DNA of 64,000 bases. Origin: Eutypa lata (Eukaryota; Ascomycota; Sordariomycetes; Xylariales; Diatrypaceae). A program made the translations under genes and the position numbers. The stretch spans positions 3,720,001-3,784,000 of the forward strand of contig JAKULF010000005.1 in the NCBI GenBank assembly GCA_022661535.1. The letters are read 5' to 3'. The notes below the pieces were generated by a model. It saw only the letters and a program-made list of their open reading frames with translations, was not told where the DNA came from and searched no databases. Numbering within the stretch: the first letter of the stretch is position 1; every line of letters begins with the position of its first letter. This document shows positions 11,789 to 21,508 of the stretch, one piece after another.

Positions 11789-12984
11789 GATTACAATATA
11801 TTGATAACTGACGTATATTTGCTATGTGGTCGCTTGATGAACGTATTGTAAATGATGGGAAATCTTCCATCCGAGGATGAAGACATTTAATATGATGCTA
11901 CTATCCCAATCCCCCTTCAAATTCCGATCATATCATCGCCCCCAACGACCGATAGCCCCCGGTTAGGATCGAGGTAGCAATTAATTTACCTTACTTGGGG
12001 ATAAATCGTATTATTCAAGATAGCAATGATGTAGCCGATGTGGAGCTCCCCCTCCACCACCGTCCACTCCACATGGCTCGCCGCCGATTTACGGGGACTC
12101 CACCAGCCTCCGATAGGCAGTTGTTTGTTCAAAGGCCTAACCCAGAAACTCGCAGATACGGAGATCTCGGCGGTCAATTATATGGACGACTGCATTCCGA
12201 TCTAGATTCCCATCGCAAAAACCGCTATGCTACCTTTGACTTCACGGGTACGGGCTTTCCCCCCTTAGGTGACCATTAGTTGAAAAGGCCAGATAAAGTG
12301 TGAACGCAGCCTCACAAGATCCTTAAGGAGTATTTAACTACATATTTCCGACCTAGATTATTTACAATGAAGCAAGACGTAGTAGTATCTATACCGTCTA
12401 AACATGCTTTGAGTATTGCATCATTTATATGCAATCCCCATTCATGAATGTCCTTTCATATCGTCACCTATTCCTATTTTATTTATGTCTCATATTGTCT
12501 TGTTCTCTTGTGACCTGATGATTAACAAGTCAGGAATGCAATAAATGACCAAATAAGAAGCGTAATTTCATCATAAGATCGTACGTACGAAGCATTTATA
12601 TTAAATTTGACTCTAGTAGCTCGGGTATATCAACATACACTAGGTAGCCCTTGAGTTTGTTCCATATTCAGAGCCAACTCAACCATCCTCCTCATAAGAA
12701 GCCATTTCGAATCTCAGCAGATGTAGGATATTAAGATAGTTATTCGTAAGCTTCCCCAAACGATATGATTGTGTCTAGCTGTCCCAGGCGAAAAGAAATA
12801 GTTTCTAGTGCGTAGCGCAATCCTATACAAAGTACCCAAGCATACAGAAATAATTCCAAGAAGAGTATGAGAGAAGATCCCATGTGAAAGCTTCATCCTC
12901 TGGTTCTGAAATGGTGACGACATGCTTATAAGAGCTTTCCAGCAACGTGTCCCTAAAGGAAATGATGTGCGCAAAGCCCGGAAG
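11789..12984. other. Intergenic region, promoter of monooxygenase
   Basis: No gene is supported. It contains a GTGGAGCTCC copy at 12040 and a nearby block rich in CTCCAC/CCACC, about 250-300 bp upstream of the monooxygenase ATG. The higher-coordinate half is AT-rich and includes the permease 3' flank. Confidence 0.6.
12040..12049. promoter_or_regulatory. GTGGAGCTCC motif upstream of monooxygenase
   Basis: The same 10-base word occurs at 6202 and 15359. This copy lies about 250 bp upstream of the monooxygenase start, a plausible operator position for the neighbouring C2H2 regulator. The link is inference. Confidence 0.35.
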
Positions 12985-14778
12985 CTAAAGAATATAACGG
13001 AAGTGAGGCTGCTCAAAGTCCGTGAGGCCCAAGAACTTAGCCCTCTCGACTTCTTCAGTGACCTCGGCTGTGCCGGACTCCGCCTGGAGACGGTCGCGCT
13101 TCCGGTTCTCCCTCCAGTTGACGAATCTGATCATGAGGAGTACGCAGGCAGAAGCAGCATACATGACGGCAACCATCAGCTTCCCGTGGTAGTACTCCGG
13201 GGCCTCGTTGGATCTGAACGTTTGTGGGCCAATCCAGTTGCCAGCAGCGTACCTGTTGAGGAGATCTCACGTTAGTTTCATGGTTTTGGGCTTGGCTTGT
13301 TATGAATACCTTGTTCGGTTCGGGGGGGGTGGGAGGTGCGGGTTGGTTTGGATGTTCTAGAGATAGAAATGGAGCAACTCTCGAAAACATCATGAAAGTA
13401 GTGACAAGGGTAGTTTTACTTACGCAATGATCTGGAGACCATTAACGGTGGCCTTTTTCGTGTATCCGAGGGTATTGTTAGAAATCATCACCATCACAAG
13501 ACACCAAGCAGAACCGGAAACACTGATCATGTAATAACCAATGCACAGGCCGGCTTTCGCGCTCTGCGGGAGGCATATCATCAAGACTCCACCAACCATA
13601 GGGAAGAGGATGGCAACAAATGCTGGGAAGGATCGATCCCTGTATTTGTCGGATATCCAGGTGAAGAACAGCTTTCCGCCGGTGTCGAAAACGCCGGAAG
13701 GAGCACCCAGCAGGAGCGAGGTCCGCTCGTCGAAGCCAAAAGACTTGATTGTCAACGAGCCGAATGTCGTGATGCCTCCGTTCGGGATGTTCATCAGGAG
13801 GGAGAACAGCACGTAGAGATAGGTCCTGGGGTCCTTGAAAGCCTCGAAGAACTGGTACCATTTCCATGTCCGGTCGCCCATTCCTTGGAAGTTGCCGCGA
13901 ATGCGCTCGACGGCGATGCTCTTCTCCCGCTCGTTCAGGAACCCGGCGTTCGTGACGTTATCCGGCATGTACCAGAAGCAGAACAAACCAGTAGCGGTCG
14001 TCAGCAGGCCAAAAATGAGAAACAATATCTTCCACGAAGCGATTCCCGCGTTGGTTACTGCGGACAGACCGTACCCGACCGCCGCCATGACGATGAGGGT
14101 AATACCGTTACAGCTAAGCCAAGCACCCATCCTGCGCCCCTGCTCTGTCTGCTTATACCACATAGACGTGATCAGAACAAACGCCGGGGTTATAGTGGCT
14201 TCGAATAGGCCCAACAGAAACCGCACAGCCAGGAGGCCTCCGTAGTTAGAGGTGACAGCGTGGAGGGTCAGGACAACTCCCCAGAGAACGATGCTGACGG
14301 AGGTGTATTTCGCAATGGGTAGCCGGCGGAGAAGATACGTAGTTGGAAACCTATGAGACGCCATTAGCCCAGAGGTAGCAGATAGTCAATTTAAAAGCAG
14401 ACGGTAATCTCACTCCCAAAGCAGGTAACCGGCATAGAAGATACTCGAGACCCAGCTGTACTGCTGAGATTTCGGGTCGAGGTTCGTGTCCTCGCGTATC
14501 CCCATGAGCGAGGCATAGTTCAGGCTGATCTTGTCGGCGAACTGGATGCCGTAGATCCAGCACATGAGAGGGAGGATGTGCCAGTCGATCTTGCTGAGGA
14601 CGGACCTCTCTTCTTCAGGGGAAAAGTGCAGGATATCGCCTCCGGTGACGGCCAGCGCAGGGTCGATGTCAGCCGAGGCGACGACCTTGTGCTCGGCCAC
14701 TGAGCCTGCCCCTTCGGTTGGGACTCGTGAGATATCCCGCCCGTCCTCTAATTTGGGTACACTTTTGTCGGTGTCCAT
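12985..14778 (-). CDS. MFS permease, Dal5-like anion:cation symporter family (519 aa)
   Basis: Three exons join in frame: 14778-14414, 14350-13424, 13252-12985, with introns of 63 and 171 nt. After a hydrophilic N-terminus of about 70 residues, the family pattern begins with KIDWHILPLMCWIYGIQFADKIS, then YLLWEFPTTYLLRRLP across the first intron. A run of hydrophobic helices follows, consistent with 12 transmembrane segments and a central cytoplasmic loop near FQGMGDRTWKWYQFFEAFKDPR. YAAGNWIGPQTFRS follows the second intron. This is the allantoate/nicotinate/vitamin-type organic anion transporter group (Dal5, Tna1 and relatives). It should import a carboxylate-type compound at the plasma membrane. 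The exact substrate cannot be read from sequence. It lies head-to-head with the shortened oxygenase and upstream of the monooxygenase, which suggests uptake of that pathway's substrate. Confidence 0.9.
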
Positions 14779-15642
14779 TTTCTGTGTTTACAAGTATATA
14801 TGACAATGCCTGAACAGAAGAGTGGGCTGTGGTGCGGCCTAGGGAGACGGCCTCGTACGAAGCAAGAGTTACCCCCACGGGTTGCACAATACTCCAAACG
14901 ATGAATTTTCTTGAGGGAGCAAGAGCATAAGATGGGAGCAATTGGGGTTGATGAGATCCGGAATTTCTCATCCCAACCAGGTCACAACCATCCCAACTTA
15001 AATGCTAATAATTGGACACGGGAATCTGGATTTCGCAACGGGCTTATCATTCACATGAGCTAGGTACTGTATCTAATCACGAACCCAAACCCCAGGTTTG
15101 GCATCGTTAGCGCGACGCTAGACCAATCACTTCTAGTTAAGGGTCCTTTCCTCTGTCTTAACTGAGAGGTGAAGAGATAGGGGAGGCCAATATCAAGGTC
15201 TACTCGAAGGATAGGTATGTAGAGATCGCTATCTCAATACAACCCGTTCCACACTAGCTAGTTACTTTTTGTTGCCACGATACGTCACTCGGATATGCAG
15301 CTTCAAAGCCGACTTGTCAGAGCATTTCAGCCAACCCGGGGTAGCTTGGTGATAACAAGTGGAGCTCCAGTCTATGATGTCTCGTCATGCGATGCCAATG
15401 TGGAGGTGGAGCCCCATTGCCGCGATTAACAACCAAGATACAAGCGGCATATCGGAACTACGTCCAGGGTCGTCGTATAAATCTGGCTCAACTATATCTA
15501 TGGGGTGGATAGTGTGTCTACTAAGTTAGGTCTAAGAACGTAATTACATCAAGTAAAGCTATGCTCATGCTCACGGGCCAACATTAGAGACGACGCTATC
15601 CGAGATTACCCCTTTTTACTGTTGAAGTCGATTACAGAGTTC
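14779..15642. other. Divergent promoter region between MFS permease and 2OG oxygenase
   Basis: 864 bp between two outward-facing starts. It contains GTGGAGCTCC at 15359 and a second GGTGGAGCCCC-like run around 15402. No coding frame is supported. Confidence 0.6.
15359..15369. promoter_or_regulatory. GTGGAGCTCCA motif in divergent promoter
   Basis: A third copy of the palindromic word, 284 bp upstream of the oxygenase ATG and about 580 bp upstream of the permease ATG. See the copies at 6202 and 12040. Confidence 0.35.
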
Positions 15643-16403
15643 ATGTCCGCTATGCCGACCAGCCAGCATTCCCAGGTTCCGAAGTGGGAACCCCCTGCCT
15701 CTACTAAGGAGAATCGTGAGAAAACTGTCTACCCCTTCACCTCAAACAAAAACGATGTTAGTGTGAGGACTGACTATTTATACGCTCTCAAGTGGATTAT
15801 ATCCAACTCGCCAACCTCGACCTCTCCAAGTTCGACGATCCGGAATCACGAAAGGAGCTGGCCCAGGAGTTCTTCAAGGCTTTCACCGAAGAAGGCTTCG
15901 TGACGGTCACGGGCCATGGCATCTCGGAGGAGACATGGGACATGCAGATGGATCTCGCGAATGCCACCATGACGATGTCGCCTGAGGATAAAGTCGCGTA
16001 TGAAGGTGAGTTGGTTGAATGCCGTTAGTCGACAACCCAGCCTAGCTCAGCTATTCTAACAATAACGAAAGTAACCAAGGAGGAGGACGAGCAAGGGGTC
16101 TATGTCGGATTCAAGACTGCCGGAGGCCTTGGTTTCCATAAGGAAGTCAGTCGCGAAAAGATCGCAACCATCCTCCTCCTCCTCCTATTACTAATGGATA
16201 TGGTATAGATCGATTTTTACAACATGCTTCTTAACGATCCTAAGAAAGGGCGAGCACATCCACCTCATCTCGCGCCGGAGCTGGACTTCGACCGGCCGCG
16301 GGATGCCAGCGTCCACTGCGATCCGTTCCGCGAGGGCGACCGGTTCGCGGCGGCGGATAGGCTGCTCGCGTCTATTGTTCGGCCGAAGGAAGTTTCCGCT
16401 TGA
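15643..16403 (+). pseudogene. 2-oxoglutarate/Fe(II) oxygenase lacking its catalytic core (184 aa as spliced)
   Basis: Four exons join in frame: 15643-15715, 15793-16005, 16072-16145, 16209-16403. The first three encode the non-haem dioxygenase N-terminal domain: IQLANLDLSKFD, then FFKAFTEEGFVTVTGHGIS, then VTKEEDEQGVYVGFK. Exon 4 begins IDFYNMLLNDPKKGRAHPPHL, runs straight into DFDRPRDASVHCDPFREGD and stops at 184 residues. Members of this family are usually about 330-420 residues, with a central jelly roll carrying HxD...H and a distal Arg. None of that is present. From memory, the DRPRDAS...DPFREGD segment resembles the extreme C-terminus of full-length fungal relatives, which would mean an internal deletion of the core. 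The last intron donor is GTCAGT. The reading frame is intact, so it may still be translated, but it should not be catalytic. Confidence 0.65.
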
Positions 16404-17241
16404 ACCGTGGATGGGTAGGTGGGTATAGAGGCGGGTTGTTTATTCTCACAATGCCTCAAGTCGGTCTAAATCTATTTCATAACTATATAGTATAATACTA
16501 AACAAGTGGTTGCCAAAAGAATCGGGTATCCTTATTCCTGGAATATTTCAAATGGGAGCAATTTGTGTTTCGCACCACTTGATAAAAAATCACTAATTGT
16601 TCTTCATTAAAAATATATTGTTCGAATCTCAAAAGTAAGAATGTTTGAAAACGTGTTAGTTCTCCCAGGCAGCCTCTTACCGAGCCGACCTTCTTGTTAA
16701 ACAAAACGTCCCTTTACTACCCACCTGCTCATACAGCTTCCAACCAAGGTCTATTTGTAAATCGATAACTAAACGGTAAGGTCTGAGGATGGAAAGAGGT
16801 AGGGTTTATATGGGAAGCTGGCTGTATATATAGGTAATATTAATAAATCACGGTTGCTACAATAGCCACAGTGTGGTTCACCGTATCTATCTACTTAGAC
16901 AGATGTAAATCAATAAAGCTTTACATAGTACCATCTCTATAACTAGTGGCGTGCACCGAGGGTGACTTTAATGCCTAGGAGAAATCGATACGACAAGGCA
17001 AGTAGGAATCATGCCGCGGCGAATCTATCAAAGTTATTCTTGCATATATCTACTAATGCAACGGTATGCCATCTATCGAGCAGCCTTGACTAAAGCACAC
17101 CATAGCCTTCTCTTGTTTTGTCTTGTCTACCCTCTCACCCATTCCTCAACCAATAAACCCCTATATATATATATATCATACCCCATACAACATTTTCATC
17201 GCTCCTTTATGCATGACTGAGCTGCTAAGTAACCATATTTA
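16404..17241. other. Convergent intergenic region, AT-rich
   Basis: 3' flanks of the oxygenase remnant and of NOC3. AT-rich, with a short TA run near 17163-17177. No gene is supported. Confidence 0.6.
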
Positions 17242-19440
17242 TTACCTTCCCCCCGCCGCACTCGCAACCCCCTTCTCGACAACCTTGACACCCTCCCTCA
17301 CCTTAGGGCAATAATGGCGCCTCAGCAGCTCGCCCTCCCACACCGTAGCCGCGAACGGATTGCTCGCCTCGACGGTGGCACCACCACCACCACCACCACC
17401 ACCAGCCCCGCTGCTCCCCAACACCGGGTTGTAGACGCCGTCCCCCCGGCGCTCCTCGGTGTTCCACAGGGCCGAGACCTTGCGGCCGTGCGTGTGCATG
17501 ACGTCGGCCAGGAGGGCCAGGACGGCCTGGGCCGACTTCTCCGGCACGTGCAGCGACGCGCTCATGAGCTGCTTCGTGAAGGCGGCGAGGCGGAGTGGGG
17601 GCACCGACCGGATGTTCCACGGCGGGATGAGGATCGCCGTCAGGGACCGGATCAGGAGGACCGTCGTCGTCTGGAGGTTGATCTTGTTGCTGCTGGTGCT
17701 TGCCGTGGCGGAGGACTTGGAGTTGGGGTCCGGTAGGTGGAGGGATTTGGCGCCGAGCTCGAGGTCCGGGTTCAGCGAGAGTGGTAGGAGCGTTTGCCAT
17801 AGGTGCGTCGTGAAGAAGGATAGGTCGAGGTGCAGGTCCGAGCGCGCGTTGTGCGCGTCCTGGCCGGCGAGGAGAGCGAATGCTGTCACGGTGCAGAGGA
17901 GGGCTTCGCGGGTGGTGTTACGAGCCGTCTCTTCATCATCCTCCTCCTCCTCGTCCTCCTGCACCCCATCTCCCTCCTCTCCCTCACCCCTGCCCTCAGC
18001 ATCCTCCTCACTATGCCTAATCAGATCCTTCAACGCCTCCAGCAAGTCGCCAAAGAAATCCTGGTTAATCAGGTGGGCATAGCGCGCGAGCCCCTCCAGC
18101 ACGGCCCCCATGAGGTTCGGGCGCCGCACCTTCAGGATGCGGAAGTACGACGCGAAGACGAGCTTCAGGGTCTCGGACTGCAGGCGGTCGCGCTCCTCGT
18201 GACTAACGATGGCGTCGGCCTGCGCCAGGTCACGCTGAAGGGCCTTCTGCTCCTTGGCGGACTTGCGCGCGCGCTTGGTGCGGAACTCGCGGTACTTCTT
18301 CTTGCGCATCTCCCTCTCGGCTTCCGTAGCCGCGGACTGCTCGTGCTCGACGGCATCCGTGGACGCCTTTCCCGCGAACTCGGACAGCAGCCGCAGGTGC
18401 AGGAACAGGTTCATGACGCTCTCGTCGACCCGGTACTCGCGCGCGCGCATCATCTTGGACAGCAGCGAGACGGCCTCCATGGCGGGGCGCCCCTCCTCGT
18501 CCTCGAGGAACAGCGTCTCGAGCGCCGCCAGGCACTTGCGGAAGTCGTCGTCCACGCGCCGCGTGCTGAGCTTCCCGACTAGGATCTTGATCAGGTCGCT
18601 GCGGAAGTTGAAGTGCGGGACGGTGGTTAGGAGCGTGCAGGCGCAGGTGATGGCGATGCTGGCAACGGTTTTGTGTTGTCCTCTTCTCTTGATATTGCTG
18701 CCGCTGTTGTTGTTGTTGTTGTTGTTCTCGCCGTGTTGCTGTTTCCCGCCACTCTTGGCGTGCCGGGTTAGATCCTTCACGTAGACCTGGTAGCTCGAGA
18801 CGAGCGACTGCTCGTACGTGCGCAGTTTCCGGACCTCCTTAGATAACTTCTCCTCCGGCCCATCTTCCGATATAGGTCGTATTCGGTAGCCCGGGATGAC
18901 GTCCTTGTAGACGGCAAGCTGGGTGGCTAGGACTAGCTGCTGAATGGCCGGGATGCGAGACTGGCCGATCTTCGCTATGGCCTTGAAGGCGCCGACGTTC
19001 TCCTCCGGGTTCTCGTTCAGAGACGAGGCGAGCTTTGCTAGCTCCTCCTTCGCTTCGAAAATCTGCTGGGGTTCGGGGATTTCCGGCTTCGCGGGAGCCG
19101 CAGTCTTCTCCTTCTGAATCTCCTCCTCATCAGATCCATCGTCCTCGCCGCGACCTTCCAACCAATCCTCATCGCTTTCTAAGTCAGCACCAGTAGTGGT
19201 AGCAGCCACATGCTGTAGCCGGCCGTCGGGAAGTCTGATGGGGAGACGACTGCTCTCCTTCTCCTTCTTGTTGTTCTTCCCTTTCCTCGCTTTCGTCTCA
19301 TAATCCTGCTCTAGATCCCAGCTAGCAGCCGACTTGAAGAAGGCCTTCTGGACCTTTACTTCCGACCGCTGAGACGATGTGTTGTCGTCATCAGACTGTG
19401 GTGGAGTTATCCTCCTTTTCTTTGCTGGTCTCATAGCCAT
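17242..19440 (-). CDS. NOC3: Nucleolar complex-associated protein 3, 60S pre-ribosome export factor (732 aa)
   Basis: A single exon of 732 residues. The N-terminus is basic and acidic low-complexity. The Noc3 N-terminal domain covers about residues 130-230 (KEELAKLASSLNENPEENVGAF..., then IPAIQQLVLATQLAVYKDVIPGYRIR and LVSSYQVYVKDLTRHAK). Next come the conserved HEAT-like segment CTLLTTVPHFNFRSDLIKILV and a CBF/Mak21-type C-terminal domain (KLVFASYFRILKVRRPNLM, GLARYAHLINQDFFGDLLEAL). Yeast Noc3 works with Noc2 in nuclear maturation and export of pre-60S particles and also has a reported replication role. An acidic insert (residues about 475-500) and a poly-Gly stretch near the C-terminus are expansions. 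The start codon is followed two codons later by a second ATG, and either could be used. The gene is divergent from NIP7, another 60S factor, with 381 bp between starts. Confidence 0.95.
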   Translation of the reverse strand: MAMRPAKKRRITPPQSDDDNTSSQRSEVKVQKAFFKSAASWDLEQDYETKARKGKNNKKEKESSRLPIRLPDGRLQHVAATTTGADLESDEDWLEGRGEDDGSDEEEIQKEKTAAPAKPEIPEPQQIFEAKEELAKLASSLNENPEENVGAFKAIAKIGQSRIPAIQQLVLATQLAVYKDVIPGYRIRPISEDGPEEKLSKEVRKLRTYEQSLVSSYQVYVKDLTRHAKSGGKQQHGENNNNNNNSGSNIKRRGQHKTVASIAITCACTLLTTVPHFNFRSDLIKILVGKLSTRRVDDDFRKCLAALETLFLEDEEGRPAMEAVSLLSKMMRAREYRVDESVMNLFLHLRLLSEFAGKASTDAVEHEQSAATEAEREMRKKKYREFRTKRARKSAKEQKALQRDLAQADAIVSHEERDRLQSETLKLVFASYFRILKVRRPNLMGAVLEGLARYAHLINQDFFGDLLEALKDLIRHSEEDAEGRGEGEEGDGVQEDEEEEDDEETARNTTREALLCTVTAFALLAGQDAHNARSDLHLDLSFFTTHLWQTLLPLSLNPDLELGAKSLHLPDPNSKSSATASTSSNKINLQTTTVLLIRSLTAILIPPWNIRSVPPLRLAAFTKQLMSASLHVPEKSAQAVLALLADVMHTHGRKVSALWNTEERRGDGVYNPVLGSSGAGGGGGGGGATVEASNPFAATVWEGELLRRHYCPKVREGVKVVEKGVASAAGGR

Positions 19441-19821
19441 AATAGAAGAGTATCCAAAGCTATCAGCGAAGTTTTGCTTTAAATTGAAACTTCAAATTGG
19501 GCAATGTTGTCTGAAAATATCATGAAGCTACGCTTGGCTTGTCTCGTTATCTACCTACACTACAAAATTTAGATGGAACCCCTGCAATCAATGCAATCGA
19601 TAAGAAAACACACCCCATTGCCCCACTAGCAGGGTCCTCTCCACTTTATTTTTTATCTGGCGGTTCAAGTTTGACCTTCGACATCGCGCATTTCAGCTTC
19701 CCGAAGTCAATACCACCCTTCATTAAATTCCGACAAGACTCTCGTTCTTCAATTGAGCTCTTATATATCTGTCCAAACTACCTAGATATATATAAAGTCT
19801 CAGATAGGTACCTGTGCAGAG
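19441..19821. promoter_or_regulatory. Shared divergent promoter of NOC3 and NIP7
   Basis: 381 bp separate two outward ATGs of ribosome-assembly genes. An ACAAAATTT stretch near 19561 resembles the A/T-rich ribosome-biogenesis element known from yeasts. The match is loose and untested. Confidence 0.5.
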
Positions 19822-20885
19822 ATGAGGCCCTTAACCGAACCCGAAACGAAGACCCTCTTCGACAAGCTCGCCAACTATACCGGCTCGAGTCTCAAGAACT
19901 TGATCGCGCCCCTCGACGACTCGCCCGACGCCGACCGCTATGTCTTTCGCCTGCACAAGGATCGCGTGTACTACGTGCTATTATCTATTGCGAATCTCGC
20001 GACATCCATATCAAGGGAAAACCTGAGTTCCCTAGGTGTCTGTCTGGGTACGACTTTTCCCACCACATCCCTCCCCCCCTCTTCCTCCCTCTGCTCTACT
20101 CCTACTCTCCTTAGATTATACGGGCAACTCTCTCTCCCATATCCAAAGTCGCTCATTCCAGTTGCTAACATAGAGAAAACCCCGAACAGGCAAGTTCACG
20201 AAATCAGGCAAGTTCCGACTGCACGTAACGGCGCTGCCGATCCTCGCCGAGCACGCGCGATACAAGATCTGGATCCGCAGCAACGGGGAGATGCCGCTCC
20301 TGTACGGCGGCAACGTCGTCAAGGCCCACGTGGGGCGCTTCACCGAGGACACGCCCGAGCACCAGGGCGTCGTGATCCTCAGCATGGACGACAAGCCGCT
20401 TGGTTTCGGTGTTACTGCGGTATGTTTGTTATCTCCATCCCGACTTGGGTTGTTTTTATTTATTTTATTTTATGGTGGTTGATTGGATGATGGATGCTAA
20501 CTTGTGTGCAGTACGTATTGATATCCTGTTGCTTCGTATGATTTATGTTGTCTGGTTTGGCTTTGGAGAATGGGGAGGAGGGGAGGGGTTGCAAGGAGTA
20601 ACACTTCGTTTGGGTTTGAGGATGAGAATATTAACGAGTAGCAGGCGGAGCACGGCCGAGGCGCGGCGGTTAGATCCTACAGGCATTGTTTGCTTCCGGC
20701 AATCCGACTGCGGTGAGTAATTCCTCGAGCTTTAGGTTTTCTTCGATTTACTTCCTTGCGGGATTGTAGCGCCTTCGAAATATCCCGTTCAAAAAGACCC
20801 CTTTTATGCCATAATAGGAGATGCTAACTCTAAGTGCTTTCTAGGCGAGTATCTCAGAGACGAAGATACTCTCTTTGCGAATTAA
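19822..20885 (+). CDS. NIP7: 60S ribosome subunit biogenesis protein Nip7
   Basis: Exon 1 is 19822-20047 (MRPLTEPETKTLFDKLANY, HKDRVYYV, SLGVCLG). Exon 2 is 20190-20419 (KFTKSGKFRLHVTAL, RYKIWIRSNGEMPLLYGGNVVKAHVGR, the PUA domain, ending PLGFGVTA). Exon 3 runs from about 20646 to 20712 (RSTAEARRLDPTGIVCFRQSDC). Exon 4 is 20845-20885 (GEYLRDEDTLFAN, stop). Together they make a normal-length Nip7 of about 186 residues, which binds pre-rRNA and is needed for 27S processing and 60S assembly. Exons 1-2 and 3-4 join perfectly. The exon 2-3 junction does not: GCG|GTATGT and AG|GCGG leave one G too many for the expected frame. Exon 3 therefore needs either a shifted splice site or a one-base error in the sequence. 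The gene is otherwise intact. Confidence 0.9.
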
Positions 20886-21508
20886 AAAACAATAATAACA
20901 ATACACGGCTGCTGCTTAAATCAGAGTGCATTTATTAGGTAGGAGTTCGGAGTTGTGTGGGAAAAAAAGGGCATTCAAGGGGGGAAATGGCATCAGCGGC
21001 GTTGTGAAAAGATTCGGTCGGTATATATATCAATTGTAACGATTCTTGCCCACTACGCCACCCATACCAAACTGTAGGCAGGATCGAATTCTGATGCCCG
21101 ACTTCTTGCCCGGATAATTATAAACCTGCGTACGCGCCTTGAACCAACCTAACTAGTCACAATCATGACGATAGATAGCAATGCATGTTAGATTGACTAG
21201 TATAATCTACCTAGGTATGTTTGAGCGTGTATGCTCATCATATTCGAGCTCGAGCCCGCGAGCTCTGTAAATGGTGCCGATGCTAAGTTTAAGGCATGTA
21301 GAGGATCGACCCCTTGCATGAGATAATCATCCTTCCTAGCCAGGTCATAAAAATCCACCCCGCCCCCATTTTGAACTTTTCCTTTCCCTTCCTTCCTATA
21401 ACGCCACTCCCGTGTATACGTCTGTCTAATAAGAGTCCCGTTGTTTAAGCCACATATATAGCTGTCCTATAGCAACACACACCAACCCTACATAGCCATA
21501 CCACCCTA
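20886..21508. other. Convergent intergenic region
   Basis: 3' flanks of NIP7 and glutamate 5-kinase. Contains TATA-rich and C-rich patches. No gene is seen. Confidence 0.6.
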
